A DNA stretch of 64,000 nt from Apoda limacodes. Its lineage: Eukaryota; Arthropoda; Insecta; Lepidoptera; Limacodidae. Made by a program: the position numbers and the translations under genes. Each line of letters starts with the position of its first letter. Position 1 is the stretch's first letter. Positions 57,801 to 64,000 of this stretch are shown here, in pieces. The DNA is taken from the NCBI GenBank assembly GCA_946406115.1, contig OX291546.1, positions 15,865,019 through 15,929,018 of the forward strand, written 5' to 3'. Under the pieces are notes generated by a model. That model ran no database searches. It had not been told where the DNA came from and saw only the letters and a list, made by a program, of their open reading frames with translations.

Positions 57801-60800
57801 ACAATAGTCTAAATTGCTGAGGTATAATATTGAAAATGTTAAAGAACTGGCTGTACAGAGCGGTAAGAACAGTTTCGAAATCACTGTCAGTATTCAGACG
57901 TAGCAAAAATTCTGACAGTCTTCGAGTGGGAACCAAAGAGTATTAATGTGGAAACAGACGTGAAAGGTGAGAGTTAAAACCAATATATCAAGAAATCATT
58001 GTTGGATAAAAGAATCGTCAGTATTTCCATTGTGTCCGGATGTAATACTTAAGGACTTAAATATTTTCTTACATATCCGGAGGATCCCAGGTACCCTATT
58101 GATTAATAACTAGCGCTATTGTTTTCGTGGAGACACATGCATGAGTAAAAAGGAAAAAGTTTCATAAAGAAACCCTTTTATTGACCGCTGTTGCGTTTGT
58201 CGCTCTCTTACTTTTTCTGGAGTCCCAGTGAACTGAAGAAGATTGTGGGGAAGTCAGTATGGACAATTGTATTTTATTTAGTACAATTTTTCTATCTACC
58301 ATTTCGGCGTTAATCCAAATTACAGTGCAAGTTTGATTTCCCAACCCTGAACCAAATAAGGGTCTCATCTTGCACCATGTATTTCGATAACAATTCCCAA
58401 GCATCTTTTGTCAGATGTAATAAATCATTTAGCCCTGAGCCTATATAAATCCACTTCTGTACATAAGCTTTTCCAAAGGAAAGTCACCACACTCCCAGTC
58501 CAGTGTCTCGAATCCTCCATTGTGCTAGAGAACATTAGATACTGGGCTTGAGGTCATGTCTACAAAACTGTATTGTGTTTGATCAGTACATTGTCAAAAT
58601 AAGTAAATAATTCTTTGTATGAAGCACGCTACAAGACGCCGCTCCCCGCTTTACATACATAGGAAACACAGTTTATTATTTATTAAGGAATGTCTTGTAG
58701 GTGTACATACAAAATCTATAAAATGTATAACAGCTCCGAAATAAATGAGCTTTAATTATAAAAAATAAATTATTCCAGTTTTTTCAGATGACCACCATTT
58801 TTAGTTTTCTTAAAAAGTAGACGTACCAACTCCAGCTCTACAGCTAACCTCCTAATACAGCTAATAAGACAGAAACGGAATCATTATAAATACGGAAAAT
58901 TAATAGCACACGTTGACTTTGACCAAAAACAACCCTTTAATATTAATTTCTATCAGATTTCTCAAGATGGTTTACTTACCTCAAGGTCGCTCATCTGTAG
59001 CTGAACGCGGACACGAAGCATCTTGGCGAAGTAGGAAACCTTTTGGTCACCATTGCGCGCAATGTTTACGAAGCCAGTTGCATAGCCATTCAGGAGACGC
59101 AGCCACGCACTGTACGTCACCAGAACTGGTCTCTGATGGACAATTCGTTAATTGTAACTAAGAGGGTTAGTGACCTCGCGTTCTGAGGGACAGTGGGTCG
59201 GTCCCGTCGTGTAATAACGAGCCTTTTTTTGAGTACATGGTTTTTTCTACATCACTGGATTTTCAGTCAAGGAAAACTCCCAAGGAAACTTGCTACGCTA
59301 AAAAAAAGATGTATGTGAAGTCCACAATCCGCATTGGGCCCGCGTGACAGATTATGACCCTAATAACCCTCGCCTAAGGTCCAAGGGGGGTAGGCAATGC
59401 CCCAACAGTGGGGTCGTATGAGGCTGGTAAGACAAATCTGCTAATCAAAGTGGTATCTGCTAGGCACTTAGTGCCCTGTAAAGTATATTAGAGATATCGG
59501 TTACATTGGAACACAGATTAAGTGGGTGCCAAGCTGGACTTTGCTTTTACAAGTACTTATGATAAAGATTATGCCAGAGGAAAAGGTCGAATATTCTTCA
59601 TAAGTACATACACATAAAGTCGAGACATGGGCGCTTATTAAAGATAGCATAAACAAACTGTTAAACTTAATGGCTCAGAGGGGAGGTTAATAAAGGTGGT
59701 GGTAGTGACACTTAAAGGTCGGGAAAACGAATTAATGGTTTAGTGATAAAAGCAAAATTACAAATTAGAAAAAGCAGACTTTACGAGAAGTCAAGTGGAA
59801 GTTGCGCAAAAACATGGTTTCTGCTGCAGAATTAGTGGCTATAGTAAAATATATGCCCGTAAGACATATTCAAACGAGATGGTAATATGATGTTGCAAAG
59901 GTTGCTTGATCATTTGATTGATCACCATTAAAGACTTGATTGGACTTTGGACAGAGGTAGCTGCTTTACAAGTCGCAAGTCCGGCCTCATATGAAGTACT
60001 GCTGCCATTTGTTGTGTGAGTGTAGTTGTGAAATGAGCTCCCTGCCAAGGTTTTCTGTAAGGGCTACATTATGGCGTTTTTCGAGAAAGAAGTTATTAGA
60101 TTTTTGAATGGACGGCAATGCCCCAGGTGTTGCAAGCGTCCATGGGCTGCGGTGACCGCTTACCATCAGGCGGACAGCAAGATTGTTTGCCACCTTAGTG
60201 GTATAAAAAAAAATAATAACTTTTGTGTGCTATTTACCTAATGTATAGGATAGGAAAGTGAAAGGTAAGTCTTTTTACTAAATTCGAAACATTATCCTAT
60301 TTCTGGGGTGTCAATAACTGGTTCGATTTAATGAAATCTTAAATTTAATTTAAATAATCTTGTATTATATTTATAGATTTAGACTTTTTCCTTTTTTTAA
60401 TTGTTATAAATAGTTAAATAAGCTATTTTGTGCACCACCTACTTTTTTGTTACTTTTCGTTTTAAGATAGGTTGACTAGTCGATAATGCCACTAAGCATT
60501 AATTCTACCCATTATACCATTTTTGTGAAATAAAGTTTTTAAAATAAAAAATAAACCCCAGAAATAGGGTAATGTTTTTTTGGGTGTATTCTGTTCCTAA
60601 GTCGCATCCTTTAGAATAAATACGGCTTAACGGATTAGTTGGAAGTGGTTAAAAATACTGCATGATATTAAGACCGTCATTTTACAATAGTGTATAAGTA
60701 TAAGAAGAAAAAAAAGAGAGGAAAAAACGGGCCCTAGAATTTTAAATGCAATTTCGAAATGAAATGCCTCCTATTGTTGGATATCTTAAAATGTTTTATA

Positions 60801-62560
60801 TGTATTGCCATGTATTTACTTTCCTGCTACAGAATTCATTTTAATTAAAATAGCTTTATTAAATTAATCAGTATGGCTGTGACATAAGAGATTCGTACTT
60901 ACCACTTCAAAACCTTCTTCGATATCAGGCAGAGGCATGGGATCGAGGCCATTCGCCTGCATGAACGGCACTATCATTGAGATGGTGTTGTCTACATAGT
61001 CGTTCACGTTGGCAGTTATCCCGAGACCTTCCCATTTTGCTTCTGGATTTCTGAACAATAATTTATTTGATCAATCAAAGTTTATTTCACTCTTGTCAGT
61101 TTTATAACAGTTATTTATTTTTATCGGCAGAATAGGTGGACATCTTGCAAGCCATGCTTCCGGGCATCGTGCTTTCTAATCGCTTGCTAAAGCTGTCGAG
61201 AGAAACTTATGTCGTCCACTGGTGTCTTGGAGAAAGCCGATATACTGTGCAGACTCTTTGCCGAAGAGCGACGAAGGCGCTGTACTACCTACTTTACCGC
61301 ACCACGGTATAGACCATGCAGGAAATCTTAATAACACAGCGGGAGCCCTGGCGGGCGTTGTTTTTTCTAGACAAGACAAGTCAAGTGGGCCAGCCAGTAT
61401 AGGTACCAGCAGTGGTGGTGGTGGTGGTGGTGGTAGTGTGCTGCTGAGTAATGTCCTGTACTCACGCACCTTTTCAAAGGACGATAGATCAGATGCATCA
61501 AATGACATTTTAGCCTCCCTGTGTGTGTTCTATCGTCTATTAAATAGGCTGTGTTCTAAGAAATAGTTTAAAATGGTACCCACAACTACGTTCATCTATT
61601 CTTCTATTTGTCAATTTAAGGGTAAAAGCTTTTTTACAAACGAAAAAAAAAAAACAGCCGGCTTCAAAAAGATGCACTAAAAAGGTAAAACTAATTACTT
61701 GTTTCTAAAAATCTTATCTGAACTACAGTTTGTACATAGACACCAACATCAAACTGTAATTCTGATTTTTGGAAACAAGTGATTATTTTTATACCTCCAC
61801 GTTACAGAAGACCGCAGCCAAATCACTCTGAAATTGAGTAGTTGCTGTAATTGCTGTGCGTGGTAAAACGGCAGACCGCTCGCCGCTCGCACGTTGGACG
61901 GTTATCGAACCCAGGGCCTCGATTACGTAAGTTGTTGCTAACAATTCTCGATAGAAATAAGATAAACATTTCATACGTTATTTCAAATGCGCAATGTAGG
62001 TATATCTTATTTATATGGATTTCAAACGAGAATTGTTAGCAACAACATTACGTAATCGACACACAAGGATCACTTTAATCTTCACTGTGGGAGGCTGAGC
62101 CACCATTACGGTGAATCTTATAATACTTATAAGAGTAATTGAGTTGAACTTGAGGCATATTTCCGTAGAGCTGTCTACAAAACCTTAGCGCCCCGGCACT
62201 GTGCTTCATAAGACTGTTTTGACTATTTAAACAAAATGTTTTGTATGTATGTGTTATATTATGTTTGCTGTGAGGATTGTGTGTGCTTATGCTCCAGCGA
62301 GCTTTAGATTGTTTTAGCCAGCCCTTAGTTACGACGCTGCACACTTTTGTAGGACGTGCCAGATATTGTAGAGTTAGTGCTATACTTATCTAGAAAACCT
62401 TATTTTTATACTCTATTAATCAAATATAAAATGTTTCTTACAAGTGTTTTGACACGAATGTCGATTGATGAGTTCTTGTATAATCACCATCGGTCGCAAC
62501 CTCAGCGTTGGTTGCAACGAACACAACTGTTAGCACCAAAAAAAAGTAATGGCTGAACAT
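54869..62560 (-). CDS. Secreted group-7 mite-allergen-like / JHBP-fold protein (5 exons, 255 aa)
   Basis: Exons: 62442-62560 (ATG at 62560), 60903-61050, 58980-59132, 56739-56890, 54869-55064 (TAA). All junctions have GT/AG sites and keep frame (768 nt). Residues 1-19 form a signal peptide (MFSHYFFLVLTVVFVATNA). The mature part reads LNPEAKWEGLGITANVNDYV, SMIVPFMQANGLDPMPLPDI, WLRLLNGYATGFVNIARNGD, FAKMLRVRVQLQMSDLEF, YNYQVKVMNLGPTGTITASL, IDFNNDEIHLQEFAINDVG, and ends RIRVRLGGNILVDWLVNPV with a helical tail (DTIIMNVVESNIVSAL). Alternating beta pattern, the L-P-D-I-EEGFE segment and the amphipathic terminal helices resemble the insect group-7 allergen family, a relative of the JHBP/takeout lipid-binding fold. 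Ligand unknown. The family name is my reading of the pattern and needs a profile search; the gene structure is firm. Confidence 0.85.
55330..55400 (-). mobile_element. Helitron-type 3' end fragment
   Basis: ACTAGTCTTAACCCGCGGCTCCGCCTGCG on plus resembles the inverted 3' end of lepidopteran Helitrons (CTAG end preceded by a GC-rich hairpin). Only a fragment. Confidence 0.35.
55690..55775 (-). mobile_element. LINE 3' tail fragment (SLCVFYRL family)
   Basis: TTTTTTTTCAATACCACTAATGTGGCGAATAAG then CGGTCTACCTGATGGTACACGG on plus is the inverted 3' tail of the family seen at 26456-26895. Very short copy inside the last intron of the group-7-like gene. Confidence 0.6.
56040..56700 (+). pseudogene. 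LINE 3' end (SLCVFYRL family), longest copy
   Basis: Frames read VLHVGARGTLQEASSAP, RLRRDVAFLCVFYRL, then [51 protein letters not shown] and the tail TACGGTGACCGCTTACCATC...TGCCACCTTGGTATAATAAATA. Antisense to the group-7-like gene in its last intron; its 3' end is about 38 bases from the exon 4 donor. Confidence 0.8.
56930..57035. repeat. Simple repeats (ATCTA-rich and TA-rich)
   Basis: Runs of ATCTA/ATCTAATCTA at about 56936-56990 and TATATATATATATA at about 57010-57034. Confidence 0.7.
57040..58970. other. Intron between exons 3 and 4 of the group-7-like gene, nothing further recognised
   Basis: Apart from a small imperfect duplication at about 57208-57270 (AGCAAC...AAGCTATTTGA), no exon or transposon termini found. 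Confidence 0.35.
59185..59440 (+). mobile_element. tRNA-derived SINE, copy 4 (5' truncated)
   Basis: Plus-strand order: ACATCACTGGATTTTCAGTC, AAGGAAACTTGC, TGTATGTGAAGTCCACAATC, GCATTGGGCCCGCGTGACAG, GGGGGGTAGGCAATGCCCCA, ACAGTGGGGTCGTATG. This matches the body and tail of the SINE at 7205-7500 but lacks the A and B boxes. Antisense to the group-7-like gene. Confidence 0.75.
60010..60212 (+). mobile_element. LINE 3' tail (SLCVFYRL family)
   Basis: GAGCTCCCTGCCAAGGTTTT, TTCGAGAAAGAAGTTATTAG, ATTTTTGAATGGACGGCAATG, then TGACCGCTTACCATCAGGCG and GTTTGCCACCTTAGTGGTAT ending in an A run (60195-60210). Only the last 200 bp are present. Confidence 0.75.
60287..60577. mobile_element. MITE with inverted ends AAACATTA(T/C)CCTATTTCTGG
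   Basis: AAACATTATCCTATTTCTGG at 60287 is matched inverted by CCAGAAATAGGGTAATGTTT ending at 60577, and the pairing extends a few bases inward (GGT/ACC). The interior is AT-rich and non-coding. About 290 bp. Superfamily not assigned. Confidence 0.7.
61175..61570 (+). pseudogene. LINE fragment (SLCVFYRL family) with large internal deletion and (GGT)n
   Basis: EKADILCRLFAEERRRR (61232-61282) and ITQREPWRALFFLDKTSQVG (about 61332-61390) are the linker and start of the RT domain. They are followed by a GGT microsatellite (61414-61437), then [20 protein letters not shown] (61505-61565). Everything between the RT start and the thumb is deleted. Antisense, in intron 1 of the group-7-like gene. Confidence 0.7.
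61645..61800. mobile_element. Foldback MITE, copy 2
   Basis: CCGGCTTCAAAAAGATGCAC, TAATTACTTGTTTCTAAAAATC, CTGAACTACAGTTTG on the left are mirrored by CAAACTGTAATTCTGATTTT and GGAAACAAGTGATTATT on the right; matches the arms of 31735-31990. Confidence 0.65.
61920..62058. mobile_element. MITE of the CGATTACGTAA family, copy 2
   Basis: CGATTACGTAAGTTGTTGCT (61920) and AACAATTCTCG are matched inverted by CGAGAATTGTTAGCAACAAC...TTACGTAATCG ending at 62058. 139 bp. Internal words (AAATAAGATA, GCGCAATGTAGG) are shared with 11521-11698. Confidence 0.75.
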
Positions 62561-62596
62561 TTTGACTAACTGTGTGTTTTTTTGTTGTCAATCTTG

Positions 62597-62603
62597 TTTT
62601 ATA
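62597..62603 (-). promoter_or_regulatory. TATA box of the group-7-like gene
   Basis: TATAAAA on the minus strand, 37 bases upstream of the ATG at 62560. An initiator-like ACACAGTTAG lies about 28-30 bases downstream at 62564-62575, giving a very short 5' UTR. A TATA promoter fits a tissue-specific secreted protein. Confidence 0.55.
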
Positions 62604-62866
62604 CCGATCTTAATTATTGATTAAATTGACAAACACCAGTCGTTATCATAATAAATTGAATTATTAAATCAATGCCGATTGCGAAGTGCGAAGCTGGTAT
62701 TAAGATTAGGGCCCACATAGATACCATAGTTAGTTTTGTCAGTCATTAATTATTTATCATAGTCATTATTGTCTCGTTCTCTTGTAAATTTATAAAATGA
62801 TCAAATAAAAAACATTTTCATCTTCTGTATTACCTATGTATGACAGGTATTTGTCATAAGTACTTA

Positions 62867-62990
62867 CAGTGCAACAAACTTTTCTAACCTTGGGTGTTAG
62901 GTCGCTGGTGTCGTTTAAGTTCACACTATTTCAATATGGCGACTGAAGTTTTGATTTTTGACTACCGGGCCAGAAAAGTTTGTTGCACTA
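62867..62990. mobile_element. Mariner-type MITE (TA target site)
   Basis: CAGTGCAACAAACTTTTCT (62867-62885) is matched inverted by AGAAAAGTTTGTTGCACTA (62972-62990). TA dinucleotides flank both ends (62865-62866 and 62991-62992). 124 bp, non-coding. Confidence 0.75.
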
Positions 62991-63178
62991 TAAATTAGTA
63001 TTGCATTCATATTTTATTGTGCTGAATTTAAAATAACTTTGAATAGGTATGTTTATTTCAAATATTAGAATCAAAAGAAGAAAAAATCTTTGGAGCGGGT
63101 TGTATGTAATAAGAATTTTATACTTTAAATACATATTTTTGATTTTTAGGATGAGTGAGTGGATTTTGTTTTAAAAAA

Positions 63179-63422
63179 TCTATACTAATATTATAAATAC
63201 GAAAGTTACTCTGTCTGTCTCTCTGTAACCTCTTTATGCTTAAACCGCTGTACCGCATAAGATAAAATATGGCATGGGGATAGTTTATCCCGAGGAAGGA
63301 TATAGGTTACTTGAAAACGTCAAGTGTGACTCATATTTTTTTTATTATTATTACGGAGTTGCCGTTGAAATCCTACTCCGATAACCGAATAAGGGGCGGA
63401 TCGAGCCGCGGGCAAAAGCTAG
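63179..63422 (+). mobile_element. Non-autonomous Helitron, apparently complete
   Basis: Starts TCTATACTAATATTATAAAT and ends GCCGCGGGCAAAAGCTAG, inserted between A and T, with a GC-rich potential hairpin before the CTAG end. These are the Helitron hallmarks and match a widespread lepidopteran family. No coding sequence. Confidence 0.75.
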
Positions 63423-63499
63423 TTTTATTATAATTTTATTGTTGTAAAATTTAGTCACTATAATTAACATAAAAGATGTAAAGTGTGACATTTATGATG

Positions 63500-63665
63500 A
63501 AACATGGTTCAGATAACGGACCGCCTACAAGGTGGTCAGACGACATAGCGAAGGCCGCAGGAAGACGCTGGATGCAGGCCGCTTCCAACCGTTTTCTTTG
63601 GAAATCTATGGGGGAGGCCTATGTGCAGCAGTGGACTTCTTGCGGCTGAGATGATGATGATGTTT
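63500..63665 (+). pseudogene. RTE-type LINE 3' end
   Basis: One frame reads PPTRWSDDIAKAAGRRWMQA, NRFLWKSMGEAYVQQWTSCG then stop (TGA at about 63648), followed by a GATGATGATGATG tail. This is the C-terminus and typical trinucleotide tail of lepidopteran RTE-type LINEs. Extremely 5' truncated. Confidence 0.85.
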
Positions 63666-63768
63666 TAGGTTATCAAAAATTATTTCTATATTTTTCGAAG
63701 AAATAGTCATCATAGCTTCTCTTGGTTATTTTGGTCCATTGATCGACAAAAGCCTCCCCTTTATGAGC

Positions 63769-63893
63769 AACTCGCCAGATTCGCAACTCGCCAGATTCTC
63801 AACTCGCCAGATTCTCAACTCGCCAGATTCTCAACTCGCCAGATTCTCAACTCGCCAGATTCTCAACTCGCCAGATTCTCAACTCACCAGAAG
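63769..63893. repeat. 16-bp minisatellite, eight units
   Basis: AACTCGCCAGATTCTC repeats with exact 16-bp period at 63769, 63785, 63801, 63817, 63833, 63849, 63865 and 63881 (first unit has GC, last has CTCACCAGAAG). Middle units are identical, so it expanded recently. Confidence 0.95.
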
Positions 63894-64000
63894 TACAATG
63901 AATTACAAAATAGAGCAGTACATTAGAATATTAAAGCTTTTTAACCGACTTCAATTAAGTAGGTTCTTAAAAGTAGGTTTGTAATGTACCTACATAAAAA

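Noticed and set aside
61176..61508. Minus-strand ORF of 110 residues with a polyproline run
   Set aside because: It is the antisense of a LINE fragment; the proline run is the complement of a GGT microsatellite.
63769..63893. CRISPR-like direct-repeat array
   Set aside because: Units are contiguous 16-mers without spacers in a eukaryotic genome; it is a minisatellite.

Overview
The window is AT-rich, intron-rich eukaryotic DNA, almost certainly from a moth or butterfly (Lepidoptera). The evidence is insect-like gene structures with GT-AG introns, a tRNA-derived SINE and Helitrons of types common in Lepidoptera, and at least six LINE lineages plus Penelope, P-type and Tc1 debris. I see no prokaryotic features. 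Identifications rest on reading translations and on memory of protein families; no database search was possible.

Four protein-coding genes can be assembled exon by exon with continuous reading frame. (1) Minus strand, 2128-10932: a nine-exon gene for a 390-residue RGG-box protein with a Pro/Gly/His-rich middle and a Tyr/Gln/Ala/Pro-rich prion-like C-terminus. (2) Plus strand, 18429-20950: the three-exon ribosomal protein eL30 gene (RpL30). (3) Minus strand, 22660-37551: bystin, the 40S ribosome-assembly factor, eight exons, 427 residues, including a short last exon about 2 kb beyond the previous one. (4) Minus strand, 54869-62560: a five-exon gene for a 255-residue secreted protein resembling the insect group-7 mite-allergen/JHBP-like lipid-binding family. 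RpL30 and bystin converge and both serve ribosome production; I see no other functional link between neighbours.

Most of the rest is mobile DNA. 1-2100: nothing recognised. 2.1-11 kb: RGG gene with intronic repeats, a SINE, a G-rich tract and a MITE. 11-16 kb: MITE, SINE, back-to-back Penelope terminal repeats and a Jockey-type LINE remnant. 18-21.2 kb: RpL30 with a MITE in its 3' flank. 22.6-37.6 kb: bystin, whose introns hold LINE 3' ends, a Tc1-like element, a foldback MITE, an RTE-like RT fragment and a LOA/R1-like LINE split by a P-superfamily element. 37.9-44.6 kb: two tandem LINEs. 45.2-48.2 kb: a Helitron and a 1.77-kb unit bounded by about 300-bp inverted repeats with a broken ORF. 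48.2-50.7 kb: a Penelope-like element with GIY-YIG domain, split by a Jockey LINE. 52-53.4 kb: a third, rearranged copy of that LINE. 54.9-62.6 kb: the group-7-like gene with LINE, SINE and MITE insertions. 62.8-64 kb: MITE, Helitron, RTE tail and a 16-bp minisatellite.

The least ordinary items are the P-superfamily element nested in a LINE inside bystin intron 1 (34417-35340), the long-inverted-repeat unit (46381-48151), the nested Penelope/LINE pair whose flanks rejoin in frame, and a hammerhead-like three-way junction in the Penelope terminal repeats.
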